This document shows, piece by piece, positions 1-9,918 of a stretch of 21,913 nt of DNA (positions within the stretch are counted from its first letter, which is position 1; each line of letters starts with the position of its first letter). The stretch is from Vitrella brassicaformis (Eukaryota > Sar > Vitrellaceae): assembly GCA_001179505.1 (NCBI GenBank), contig CDMY01000713.1, positions 6,221 to 28,133 on the forward strand. The letters run 5' to 3'. The translations under genes and the position numbers were made by a program. The notes beneath the pieces are model-generated. The model was not told the DNA's origin. It worked only from the letters and a program-made list of their open reading frames with translations, and made no database searches.

Positions 1-2139
1 GTACCTGCGGATGGTTTCGTTGCATGACGAGTCTTGGAGGTAGTCAATGGTGGATGCGGGCGGGTGGCGGTACTCGGGGTGGACGCACTCCTTCTTGTGC
101 GAGGCCCAGTGCTCTCGCTGGCACTCACGGCTGCAGTACGTCGCGTAACTGCACACACAATGAGCCAGTCCAATCACAAACAATGTCGCGTATCGTTTTC
201 CTTTGTCCTTTTCGCTGATGCTTCTTCTTTTGTCACTTACCGGCAGCCAACGCATCGCATATACCGCTGCTCCTCGCCGCCCTCCTCCCCCTCCCTCGCA
301 CCCGCCACTGGCGGCTCCATGCTCATGCTCATGCTCGAGCTCATGCCCTCGCAATCCCCCGACGCCATGCTCACGGCCGTGGTGCTCGTGTCCTGCCGGT
401 CCTGGCGGATCTTGGGCGACTCACTCGGCTGTGGTGCACAGCGTGATGATGACGATGTTGGCCCACTGTCGGCCTCATCCTCGCCGTCCTGTGATGGTCT
501 CGGCGGCTCCATCTTCCTCAGGTGTGTGAGGAGCTCCTCTGCGATGCCGCTGGGGGTGGAGGAGAGGGAGGAGGGGGTCATGCGGGCGAGGTCGGGCCAG
601 TCGAGCAGGGAGCCGGTGACACACGCCTCGACGAGCTTGGAGGCCAGCTCCCGCCTGGCGGCCTCCTCGAGATGCGGCTGACCGTCGGCGTAGGCCTTGA
701 TGGCCTCCTGCAGCGAGGGGGAGGGAGACGTCGGCGCCGTTGTGGTCTCTGGGAGGGGTATGCGTGGGAAGGGCCTGTTGGCTCGGTGGTGCGGGCACTT
801 GGGGTTGAAGCACTGCTCGTGGATGTGGGGGTCGGTGACGTAGCTGTCGAGCTCCTGCAGCAGCAGCTGCATCACGCGCACGAAGATGTGGTTGGCCACG
901 TGCGGCTCGGCTGATGGACGATGGATGTGAGAGAGACAACATAAGGACATGACAACAGAAGCGTGTGTGGGTGCCTTTGTGTCGTCCATGTGTGCGCACC
1001 ATTCTTGCTGAGCTCGACATCGATGCCATCGCCGCACTCGTAGTACTTGTCCAACTTGCGGGGATCGAACACACCTGGCTCCTGCACTCGAAACACACAC
1101 ACACACACGCACACAGGCGTATTCACGGCCCTATTGCGCCTTCCCCTCCAGCCCCCCCATTGGCTGACCGACCGATGGGCTGATGTCCTCGGGGTAAAGG
1201 GTGAATTTGAAGAGGGACTGGGGGTTGAGTTGAACGAGCAAGGCGGCCCGCTGGAAATAGAGGCGAGTGGACTTCTTGAGCTTGTCCCACCGCTTCTCGT
1301 TGAACATCATCCCGTGCAGACCCGCCGCGCAACACTTGGCCTGCACACAACACATGCAGCACAGCACATCCATCCCCCCACTCCCACACACACACACCCA
1401 CGCCCACTCCCACACCCACCTTGTTAAGGTCGTCCTTGAGTTTGTTCTCGATGACCGCCACGGCCATCTCCTGCTGCCGCTCCTCAGTGAGCGTCAGCCA
1501 CCACTGGAACAGAAAGAGCTCCCTGGGGGTCCGGGGGAACGTCCAGGTGTGTCCGAGGAAGCACACACTCTGCTTGAGGTAGTTGAAGTCGCGGTAGGTG
1601 AGGGAGATGAAGACGTGCTCCCACTGGGTGTGTTGGTCGGGCGTGAGGATGTCCTGGTGCTCCTTGTCGTCCCCGCGCTTGCCCTCGCAGGTCTCCCACA
1701 GGAACTGCACGAGCTTGGCCTGCATCCCCGTGTCGCTGCGCAGCTCGGGGCTGTCCTGGAGAAGCCGGAAATAAGAGTAGCCTGATACAGACAAACACAA
1801 CACAGCACAGCCCACACACAGCCCACACACACAGTGGCAGGGTGGGTGGGTCTCTGTGTGAGTGATGGGGTCAACTGGCTTACACATGACTTCCAGCCGT
1901 CGGACGTGCTGCTCGAGGACCTTCTCGTTGGCGAACTGTGCCAGCAGTTTCTTCCACGTGAGAGGGTGGAACTCCTTGACGAAGCGGAAGCCCGTCTTGA
2001 GCCGCTCCAGCTGGTTGCTCGTCAGCTCCGCATTGCTGTAGGGGCGAGATCGGATGAGGGCCGCAGCCGTCGTCGAGTCCTTCTTGTCCTTGTCCTTGCC
2101 CTTGACGCGCTTGCCCTTCTTGCCGCTCGCCAGTGTCAT
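1..2139 (-). CDS. MYND-type zinc-finger protein, C-terminus cut by window edge
   Basis: Six exons read on the minus strand: 2139-1884, 1781-1420, 1340-1173, 1081-1000, 910-241 and 148-1 (continuing off the window). All introns are GT..AG, 79-102 bp, and every join keeps frame, giving at least 562 residues. The start ATG at 2139 opens a Lys-rich N-terminus (GKKGKRVKGKDKDKK), then a long helical, aromatic-rich region of no family I recognise, then a Ser/Pro-rich acidic linker. The last join (241 to 148) assembles RCVGCRYATYCSRECQ followed by HW, HK and C, the second half of a MYND finger, a zinc-binding protein-interaction module. The first Cys pair normally found 7-11 residues upstream of RCVGC is absent. 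The splice of 1173 to 1081 uses a weak donor (GTCGGT). MYND proteins are often chromatin or scaffold factors, but no specific role can be assigned here. It is divergent from the Tat gene, 391 bp away. Confidence 0.8.
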
Positions 2140-2530
2140 CCTCAGTCAGTTGACTTGAGTCACTGCCTCCTCAGACAGAGAAGAAGAGCTGGTGGCACGT
2201 GGTGGTTCTGGTGTGTCCTGGTCGGTGTGGGGATGTATGAAAATGGCGGCGGATGTGGCGAAAAGGGGCGGGAGGGGAAGCACAGCACAGCACAGCAGCT
2301 GCTACGGCCCTCTTCACATGAGCTTGGCTTGTTCTGTCCGGAAGTCTCCAAAGGAACCAAGAGGGAACGCTGAGTGCTCGTTGACGAATCTGCTCGCTTC
2401 GAAACGGATGTCTGTCTCACTGCTGATGCTCCAGCTGTCCTGATGACCTTCTTCACCTCCCCATTTCTCAAGCCGCGAGCTTTGCGAGCTTAGGGAAGGT
2501 GGATCGCTGCCGGCAAGGAGCGCAGCAGAG
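2140..2530. promoter_or_regulatory. Divergent intergenic region between the MYND gene and the Tat gene
   Basis: 391 bp separate the two start codons, which face away from each other, so both promoters and 5' UTRs must lie here. A 103-codon open frame on the minus strand crosses it, but it shows no recognisable domain and is judged a chance frame. No TATA box or clear shared motif was seen. The promoter role is inferred from layout only. Confidence 0.5.
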
Positions 2531-3341
2531 ATGGCGTCGTGCAGCAACATGGTGTGGATCTGTGTCACATGGATCTGCCTCTTACTCATCGCCGCACCGG
2601 TCCGGTGTTTCGTCCCTCCCGCCTCGGTGCAGTCCCTGCGGAGGAGCGGTGCCTCCCGCACCCCACACATCCGCCCACACCCCTCCCCCCTGTTGCCGCC
2701 AGCTATAGACGCGCCGCTTTCTGATGAGCTCACAAGGCGCACCGACGGCTCGCCGCTGACGGTGCGTCATGCAGGGTTCTTTGGGCTGGGTCCAACGGAG
2801 ATTGTGGTCATCGTCGTGGCGGCAGGTGGGTAAGGTGATATCTTGCACTAACTAGAGAGATGGATGGCGATGGCTGTGGTCAGCTGATCCGACGCACTGG
2901 CTCAGTTGTGATGTGTTTGTGTTGTGTGTGACGTCTTGGCATACAGGTCTGTTGCTTGGCCCTGAGAAGGTGGGCAAGTTCGCCCGGGACCTTGGCAAGA
3001 TAGCTGGGGAGCTCAAGGAGGTGCCCAAAGAGTTCCAGCAGGGCATCTCCGATGGCGAGAACGTCGAGGAGGTAACCAAGAGAGGGAGAGAGGGACCAAC
3101 CCGCCCATCTGTTAAAACTCGTGTGTGTCAGATGCGCAAGGAGAAGGTGCAGCAGAAGGAGGCGTGGCGGCAGCAGCTGGCCGAGATGAAGAACGAGGGA
3201 CAACCGCAGCAGCAGGCAGCTTCCACCACAGCCACCGACGCAGCCAAGCCACCGTCATCCGCCCCAGCCCCCAGCTCACCACCTTCGCAGCAGCCAGTGG
3301 CTGCCGAGAAGGTCCCGTCAGAGCAACAGAAGACTGCATGA
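2531..3341 (+). CDS. Plastid twin-arginine translocase subunit, TatA/TatB (Tha4/Hcf106) family
   Basis: Three exons, 2531-2825, 2947-3071 and 3132-3341, give 209 residues. Residues 1-26 are a signal peptide with a hydrophobic core (residues 8-24) ending just before Phe27 (C/FVPP). Residues 27-80 are rich in Arg, Ser, Pro and His with few acids, as in a transit peptide. This bipartite, Phe-headed leader is the known import signal of secondary red plastids. The mature part has the Tat signature: FFGLGPTE (Glu90), a short membrane helix (about 90-102), the LGP hinge (Gly103-Pro104), then an amphipathic helix with FARDLGK. A Gln/Lys-rich coiled region and a Pro/Ser/Ala-rich tail follow. The longer amphipathic region and ARDLGK resemble Hcf106/TatB more than Tha4/TatA, but the subtype is unsure. 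The protein would act in the thylakoid membrane, in pH-driven export of folded proteins with TatC. The second intron (60 bp) has no stop and is in frame, so its retention would add 20 residues. Confidence 0.9.
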
Positions 3342-4235
3342 GCCACCACCAGCATTGGGAGCGGCGTTCCATAGAGGGGGGGTGGTCTGCAAAGGAAGCT
3401 TCAGGGGTTTTTCTGTCGGTCGGTCAATGGACTCTCGAATGACTGTTGATTGATTGCGTGACGTGTGCCAGTGGTGTGGGATTTTTCTCGTCCTTGTCCT
3501 TGTGTGTGTGTGTGTGTGCATGGGCCTTTGAATGAATGAAGCACGGTCAGATTTTTACCGGTGATCGAGTGGTACCAACATCGCCCTCTCCAACACCACG
3601 CACTTGTCAGCACATGACAGAGCATTCACTCTGTCAGCCCGTCGTGCGATGGGAGTAAACATGGCGGAGAAACTCAAGATGACAACGCGCGCAGGAGATT
3701 CAGATCCTGTGCAGGTAGGTCATCGACTGCCTTCTTCGCCACGCGCCCTCCAATCGCAACGACACAGCAACAGCAACACCAGCACCAATCAATCAGGTAC
3801 ATTTCGAGACAGGGGATCCATCGGCGGCCACAGAAAAGGCAGACACAAACCAACCCCCCACACGCAACGCAACACGAGTCAGCTGGCTGCAGGTACAGCA
3901 GGCACACGCGTCAGAAGGGCAGGCAGTCGCGAGTGAGATGGACAGGACAACACACAGCTCGAGTACGCACACAGGGTGCAGACGCCCTGTGTGTGTGGTC
4001 AGCTGCCTGCCTGTCCCGGCCGGCCATTTCGATCGCACAACGCCACGCCACGCCACGACCAGCACCCCGCCACACACATCCATCCATCCACACGTACCAC
4101 ACTGATAAAGCTCTACACGATCGCCCACCGACTCGGTACGAAACGACTCGACACGACACGACAGGACATCTTGTGCTGTCTGTCTGAATTACCCGGCCAG
4201 TCAGTAAGCCTCATCTTCATCTTCTTCTCGTGCCA

Positions 4236-4265
4236 CGCAACGCAACGCAACGCAACGCAACGCAA
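4236..4265. repeat. (CGCAA)6 pentanucleotide microsatellite
   Basis: Six perfect CGCAA units in tandem. The surrounding 4015-4165 stretch is also rich in related ACGCC/ACGAC words, as if an older pentamer array had decayed. Confidence 0.95.
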
Positions 4266-4612
4266 AACCCTCACTACCCTACCGTGTGTGGACGGACGTA
4301 TCTACAGCTAAGCTAGCTTCTCCTGAGATCAATCAATAAAACCCATGGATGGCTGCCCGTTCTCCCGATTCTTTCATCCGTTCCTCTCTGCCTGGCTGCC
4401 TGCCTTAAACACCCTCCCTCCCATTGCTCCCGTGTTATGACTGCGTGTGTGAGTGAGAATGGACGGACGGACGGAAAAAGAGTGCAGTTAGTTAGTTGCG
4501 AGAGGTGCCTACGTAGCAGTAGCTATGGCAGGCTCTCGCTTCCTCCCCTCCCCTCCCCCAGACACGACACAACACACGCACACACGCACCCACCAGGCAG
4601 GCAGACACGACG

Positions 4613-4636
4613 GACAGACAGACAGACAGACAGACA
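4613..4636. repeat. (GACA)6 tetranucleotide microsatellite
   Basis: Six perfect GACA units, part of the simple-repeat field between the convergent genes. The reverse-complement family (TGTC)n recurs at 9631-9650. Confidence 0.95.
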
Positions 4637-4771
4637 CACCCACACCGCATTGCACGACACTTATTAAACATCTACACCGATCAATCAATCTACATCTCCC
4701 TCCGCCTACACTGTGGGGGCAGGGCAGCCTGCAACAACAAAACAAACACAACGACAACAGACACACGAGCG

Positions 4772-4794
4772 GTGTGTGTGTGTGTGTGTGTGTG
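4772..4794. repeat. (GT)n microsatellite
   Basis: An uninterrupted GT dinucleotide tract of about 23 bases lies 80 bp beyond the stop codon of the F-box-like gene, on the side of its 3' UTR. Confidence 0.95.
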
Positions 4795-4875
4795 CAGGTG
4801 AAGGCATGGGTGCGCTCCTCTCCTCCTCTCTGTCTTGCCTACCTCTCCGTTGGAGTGCCGGTCCGGTCGGTCCGG

Positions 4876-5907
4876 TCAGCTGTCGCCCTCACCTCCTCCA
4901 ATGAGCGCCCTCGCCATCGACGGCCCGAACACCTCCCTAACCCGCCCCTTGGCCGCCGCCATCATCCCGCCCTCCGTCGTGAACACCATCACCAACCCGC
5001 TGGTGAAGACGATGGCATACGTCAGCTGGGCGTCGCCCATCCGCCAGCCAGACAGCCCCAGCACCCTCTTGCTGAATCCCGCCTGGCTGATGCTCACGTG
5101 GCGACAGGAGTCGAGCACGTGGGCAGGGAGGGGCAGGGGCACGTTGGCCTTCCCGACAGACCGCTCGTTGCCGTCGTGGGGTGCCAGGAGTGTCTCGCCC
5201 AGGACGGCGTCGGTGAAGCACCGATAGCTGTCCCGGTCGCCGACCGTCGTGGGCGGGTTGGCCGCATCACCGGCGCCGCTGAGGTGCAGCGTCATGGTCA
5301 CGGTGGTGCGGCTGCCGCCTCCACCCATGGCGTAGGTCATCTCGCCCTCGGTCGATTGCTGCAGGCGGAGCGACCCCCGGGGGGTCAGGTGCGCGCTGAT
5401 GAGCATGTACTGCGCGACGGCCTCGGGATGGTGCTTGAGCTGGCCGAGTCTCGCCGAGACGATGTCCTGCCTCGTCAGCTGGATGGGGACACCGGTGATG
5501 GTCTTGAGGTGTGCCGCCGTGCACACCATCGCCTCCCACCGCCGCCAGTCGCCATATCGCTGCTCAAACACCCGGATCAATCCGAGAAGCGCACCGGAGT
5601 CGCCGCGCAGCTCGTCGTAGGCGAAGAACAGAGATGCGCCGGTTCTGCGGAGGGCCTTGTCGAGTCGGGAAGAGAGGAAGCGGGCGTCGACGAGGATGGC
5701 GAGGGATCGGGAGGGACTGCGCAATGCTGGGAGGGTTTCTACTGGAGTCAGCTGTGCGACGATTCGGCGGACGTCATCCGAAAGCGACTCCATCTCAGCA
5801 TGAGGGTCTGTGGTTGGTTGGTTGGTTATTGTGTTTAACGAGACTCGTGTCTGTAACCCCGTGGAGAACCCGCTCTGCGAACTGCCAGGCCGCCTAGGGT
5901 GCTCCAT
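4876..5907 (-). CDS. Single-exon protein with an F-box-like N-terminus, function unknown
   Basis: A 343-residue uninterrupted frame with stop at 4876. Two starts are possible: Met1 at 5907, or Met39 at 5793, after which a likely globular domain begins. An acceptor-like AACCACAG precedes the second start, so the first 38 codons could be partly 5' UTR or intron. Residues about 40-80 (LSDDVRRIVAQLTPVETL, then LRSPSRSL) match the shape of an F-box: LPxDL..IL..L....L..LR.VSR. F-box proteins link Skp1/Cul1 ubiquitin ligases to substrates. The remaining 260 residues, with a Gly-rich turn (GGGGS) and alternating hydrophobic strands, match no family I know. No signal peptide or clear membrane span is seen. 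Lack of introns sets it apart from most of its neighbours. The F-box reading is by eye and tentative. The start lies about 190-220 bp from the divergent ammonium transporter. Confidence 0.7.
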   Translation of the reverse strand: MEHPRRPGSSQSGFSTGLQTRVSLNTITNQPTTDPHAEMESLSDDVRRIVAQLTPVETLPALRSPSRSLAILVDARFLSSRLDKALRRTGASLFFAYDELRGDSGALLGLIRVFEQRYGDWRRWEAMVCTAAHLKTITGVPIQLTRQDIVSARLGQLKHHPEAVAQYMLISAHLTPRGSLRLQQSTEGEMTYAMGGGGSRTTVTMTLHLSGAGDAANPPTTVGDRDSYRCFTDAVLGETLLAPHDGNERSVGKANVPLPLPAHVLDSCRHVSISQAGFSKRVLGLSGWRMGDAQLTYAIVFTSGLVMVFTTEGGMMAAAKGRVREVFGPSMARALIGGGEGDS

Positions 5908-6094
5908 GAAACCGCTGGTGCTGCGAGCTCAAATCAAGAGGAGAAGAACTCGCCTTTTTTGGCCCCAGGAGAATCCAGCCATCGGGGATCTCCGACAGGG
6001 CTGCGTGAGACCGGCAGATCTGCCCATTTGACCTCCTGCATTCGTCCATTTCTCGTGAAGGCACGCACTGGCAGGCCCTCAGGGGCTGTCGTCG
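5908..6094. promoter_or_regulatory. Compact divergent promoter region, F-box-like gene and ammonium transporter
   Basis: Only about 190 bp separate the outermost start codons of the two oppositely transcribed genes, so regulatory sequence is probably shared. The motif CAGCGGTTTCATGGAG lies at 5917-5902 on minus and covers the minus-strand start codon. The same 16 bases recur upstream of the CobW-type gene (21756-21771). No TATA box was seen. Confidence 0.5.
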
Positions 6095-6366
6095 ATGCAA
6101 CCACCCCCACCACCACTGGCAGACAGGATGGCGTTCAGGGCGTTCGACTCGGCCGATGTGGTGTGGGTGGCGATATCCAGCGTGTTGGTGGTGATGATGA
6201 CGCCAGGGGCGGCCCTCTTCTACGCAGGGCTGGTGCACCACCACTGCGCCCTGACGATGATCTTCCAGTCGTTCTCGTGCTTGGCGCTGTGCCAGATCAT
6301 CTGGTACGCACACAGCAGAGGAGAAAGATCCATTGCCCTTGTCTGTGTGTGTGGCCATCTCCTCTC

Positions 6367-6403
<37 letters not shown>

Positions 6404-8542
6404 TGGTTAGGTACATCTACGGCTACTCCCTGGCTTTCTCGCCCAGTGCGGGAGGTTTGGGTGTGATAGGCACGTTCGAGAGGGCCTTCCTGATGGGCAT
6501 GGACGAGAACGCGACCTCCACTATGAGCAACCGGGTGCCAGAGGGCATGATTTACATCTATCAGCTCACCTTTGCCAGTATCACGGCGGCCCTCATCACC
6601 GGCACCACAGCCAACAGGATGAGATTTAGGGCTTTCGTGGTGGGTGAGGGAGGGCGGGCGGGCAGGACAGAGCAGAGCATGGGATGCATGGCTGGCTGCA
6701 TAGCATATGTCTGTGTGTGCCTTCCTTCTGCTCCTCTCTCTCGTTGTGTTGAGTGCACTGCCTGCAGCTGTTTATCGTTCTGTGGGTGACGTTTGTGTAT
6801 GTGCCGGTGGCACACTGGGTCTTCAACCCGACAGGATTCCTACACAAGGTAGGCCGCTTGTAGCTTGGGGGGGGAACAAACCTTCCGGTGGGCGGCCCTT
6901 CCTTAACAACTCTCTCTTTGTTTGCACCTGACCGCCCTGTGTCGTGTTGTGTTTGCTGCGCCTCCTGCAGTGGGGATGTCTTGATTTCGCGGGTGGCGTC
7001 GCTGTGCATGTTGTGGCCGGCGCGTCAGCCCTCGCCATCTGCCTCTTCTTCGGACCGCAAAGGAGCGATGACCAGCACCACTCCATCCCCCTCATGACCT
7101 TGGGCACCACCCTGCTTCTGGTGGGCTGGTTCGGCTTCACCGCGGGCTCGTCCCTCGAGGCTAATGCGGTAAAAATGCACCCAATGGCCGCATCGCATCC
7201 ACCAGCACGGACACACCACCAGCTCGTGTGTGTGTGTGTGCGTGTGTGTGTGCGTGTGTCTCCAGTCCATGGTTGTCGCGCTGCTGAACACGGCCACGGC
7301 CGGCGGCCTCGGTTCCATGACCTGGGTTACACTAGACTGGATCTTCAGCAAACACCCCAGGTCAATCAATCTATCTTTCGGAATCGCGCAAGTCAACAAC
7401 AATGCGTTTTGGATGGCATCCACGTGTGGTGTTCACACAGGCTATCCGCCTTCCTGGAGGGGTACATATCAGGCCTCGTCGTCATCACCCCCGCAGCGGG
7501 CTACGTCGCCCTGTGGACGCCTTTCCCCATGTGTGTGCTGGGGGTCGCCTGCTCGTGGGCGTCCTCACGGTGGACCGCGAACAAGCTGCACGACCAGCTG
7601 CACGTCTTCGGCATCCACGGCGTGGCTGGGGCGGCGGGCAGCATCCTCCTGGCCTTCTTTGCCAGCAGAAGGGTGCGTCAGGGCATCCCTGACGGAATAT
7701 TGCTAGCTGACAGTGCTACGCAGTGGGCGAGCTGGCGGCTGCTGGGGCTGCAGACGCTGGGGGTGGTCTTGGGTGGCGCGTGGGCGTTGATCGTCACGTA
7801 TGGCATCCTCTTCGTTATCGACATGTGAGCGAGCATACACCCACGACAGACAGACACAGAGTAGGGGCGGGCAGATGTGTGTGTTGGTGTGGTGTGCACT
7901 CATGTTTGTCTGTCTCGTGTCAGGTGTGTAATGCGTTTGCGCCTGGAGGCCGAGTTCGGCAGCGCGGCAGAGCTGGACCAGATCGAGCTTGGCGAGACGG
8001 CCTACGGCACCTCGGCAACCAAGCTCGTCATGCCCTCGACCGAAGGCTCCTTCGTCCCCACTCAGGTGCGCTGGCGGCAGTGCGACCCCCCAGAGGTCGC
8101 CGCAAATGCCGACCTCGCCATCACGCCACTCAGCGACTTCAACACCATCTTCGCGCCAGCCACCCGTGTCGATAAGTCTGTCGGGCAGACCACCCCCACC
8201 AGCCAGACGCCCCCCCAGCAGTCATCACCGCTCGACTCTCCCCACTTCGTCAGAAGCAACACCCCGCCCAACAGCAACACGAGGCGAGACACCGTCGCCG
8301 GCCCGCCTGGCCCGCTCGTCCGCATATCGGCTCAGAGCAAAGAGGCCAGTCATGGCCAGCCGCTGAGCCATGCCTTCATGCAGCTGGGCGAGGAGGGGAG
8401 ACCCGCTGTGGTCAAGGAGAGCGCGCAGAAGGCATTGTCGCCGTCACTTGAGGGCATCCCGGAGCATCCCAAGGAGACCAACGCGGGCAGGGGGGGCACC
8501 ATGGGCGAGGTGGTGGTCTTGTCTCACTCTACCCCCAACTGA
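6095..8542 (+). CDS. Ammonium transporter, Amt/MEP family, with extended C-terminal tail
   Basis: Seven exons: 6095-6303, 6411-6639, 6768-6848, 6971-7168, 7266-7360, 7441-7824 and 7924-8542, all GT..AG and in frame; 604 residues (593 if Met12 at 6128 is used). It is a plasma-membrane channel for ammonium uptake with about 11 membrane helices. Hallmarks seen: TPGAALFYAG in helix 1; YQLTF (Tyr120, Phe124, the AmtB F103/F107 gate positions); the family signature WGCLDFAGG with Asp178 and the first twin His, His186; VGWFGFTAGSSLEAN; ITPAAGYV; and VFGIHGVAGAAG with the second twin His, His330. The usual acidic residue five before that His (AmtB Asp313) is His325 here. After the last helix (IDM, 399) comes the conserved cytoplasmic segment (ELDQIELGETAY), then about 175 extra Ser/Pro/Thr-rich residues, unusually long for the family. 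It is the only nitrogen-acquisition gene in the window. Confidence 0.96.
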
Positions 8543-8801
8543 TGGGTCGGTCGGTCGGTGAGAGGGTGAGGGCGAGGGAGGACGGGCCGTGATGATGATT
8601 GTTGTGTATCCACACGCCATTCAATTTGGTGTTTTTCGACGCTGTTGTGTGCTGCCTGGTCTGGGCCCGATCCAGCCTGTCACATGAGGGAGGGATGCAT
8701 CAACACATCACAAAAAGCGTCGAGGGGCTGAGGGGGGAGGGATTGAGAGGAGAGAGGGGGCTCCACCGCATGACGACAAGACGCATACATACAGCTGACA
8801 G

Positions 8802-8823
8802 CCTCGCGTGAGCGAGGTTTTTT
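8802..8823 (+). terminator. Perfect GC stem with GTGA loop followed by T6, terminator-like
   Basis: The 6-bp stem CCTCGC/GCGAGG closes on the tetraloop GTGA (GNRA type) and is followed by TTTTTT at 8818-8823. Two further pairs (A-T, G-U) extend the stem outward. The shape is that of an intrinsic terminator, or of a Pol III transcript end on plus. It lies about 260 bp past the ammonium transporter stop. Whether it acts on that mRNA or ends an unseen short RNA gene is unknown. Confidence 0.4.
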
Positions 8824-9626
8824 AATGGCATCTGTCGGCCTCTTCTCCTACCTCTCTGTGTGTGGGTGTGGGTATGTGTCGGTGTGTGGGTGTGGGTGGA
8901 GCGGGTTTCTCCCTCAAGGCTGGTGCGTCCGTCCATATCGGTGCGCACGCATAGGTCTGCGATGGATGCGGTAGGTCCTTCCTGCCTGTCTGTCCCTGTC
9001 GGTCGGTGCCACAGAAGCAAAGAAAGGACGACAGGGCCTGATGAGATGAATGAGTGTATGTATCTATGTGGATGTGTTCATGTTGGTTCGTGTGTGGGCG
9101 TATTTGTCTTCCTTAGTTCCTTCTCCATCTCTCTCACCTCTATCCCCGTGTGTGGATGCGATGTGCGCCGTTCGTTTAGCGTCAGTCATGTGTGTGTGCG
9201 TGTCTCTCTCTCTGTCTGTCTGCCGGGTGGCCGTACCTATGTCGCGAATGTCGTTGTTTGTGTGTCGACGAGACGAACCAACCAACCAACGGAGGGAACT
9301 TTCATCGTGCCGGAGAGCCAAGGAGCGGGCGTGGTGTCTTGCCCACGCCTGCGTGGCCGCTGCATTTTTTGCCTTGACGGCTGACTCGCTAGCTTCGGAC
9401 GGGGGGAGGCAAGGGGGTCAATGGTGTTTACAGTGGAAGTGCCGGGCCTGTCTGCCCGTCTGGTTGCCCGTCTCGCCTGTGTGTCGATCCGTCGGTCTCG
9501 TCTCTCTCTCTCGTCCTGTGTCGCTTTATCTACATCTCAGCGCCCGTCCCCGTGTTGGGGCCGGGCCGTCGTGTGGTGTGGTGTGGATGGTGTGGGTGTC
9601 GGCTAGTCCTTGTTCGTCTATCATGC

Positions 9627-9680
9627 TCTCTGTCTGTCTGTCTGTCTGTCTACCTGTCTGTCTGTCTATCTGTGTGTGTC
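9627..9680. repeat. TGTC-based microsatellite
   Basis: (TGTC)5 at 9631-9650, continued by imperfect CTGTCTGTCTAT units and then TGTGTG. It belongs to the simple-repeat field left of the assembly gap. Confidence 0.9.
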
Positions 9681-9918
9681 CGCGTCGGGCGATTCCCCGA
9701 CATAAATATGTGAATGGCTGTGGAAGCCGATGGATGTGAGGCGACTTGGCTTTTTGCCGGGGCTGCGGGCACCGGTGGTATGTGCTGTGTCGGTCGGTCA
9801 ATCTGCTATCCAGAAATGCATGTCATGTGCGTGTGTGCCTCTCTCTCTCTCTCTCTATATCTTGTGTGTTGTGTGTGTATGTATGTGTGTGTATGCGTGT
9901 TCACTCTCCCTCGCAGAG

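Larger units (their letters stand above)
3342..4875. other. Gene-free, repeat-rich stretch between two convergent genes
   Basis: About 1.5 kb between the Tat stop codon and the stop of the F-box-like gene on the opposite strand. It holds several simple repeats: (TG)9 near 3501, the CGCAA pentamer at 4236-4265, ACGG runs near 4457-4475, (GACA)6 at 4613-4636 and (GT)n at 4772-4794. Short open frames on both strands (for example 3604-3936 on plus) have low-complexity composition and no recognisable domain. It should contain both 3' UTRs. An AATAAA lies near 4335 on plus, but it is about 1 kb beyond the Tat stop and cannot be assigned. Confidence 0.6.

Noticed and set aside
1058-1078. Similar tRNA-like GGGGATCGAAC string
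   Set aside because: It is coding sequence of the MYND gene (exon 1081-1000) and has no cloverleaf around it.
3604-3936. 110-codon plus-strand open frame with some splice-like sites
   Set aside because: Its composition follows local simple repeats, it has no recognisable domain, and no start context or exon partner could be supported.
4525-5838. 437-codon plus-strand open frame
   Set aside because: It is the shadow of the minus-strand F-box-like gene in GC-rich DNA, with no domain and a repeat-derived start region.
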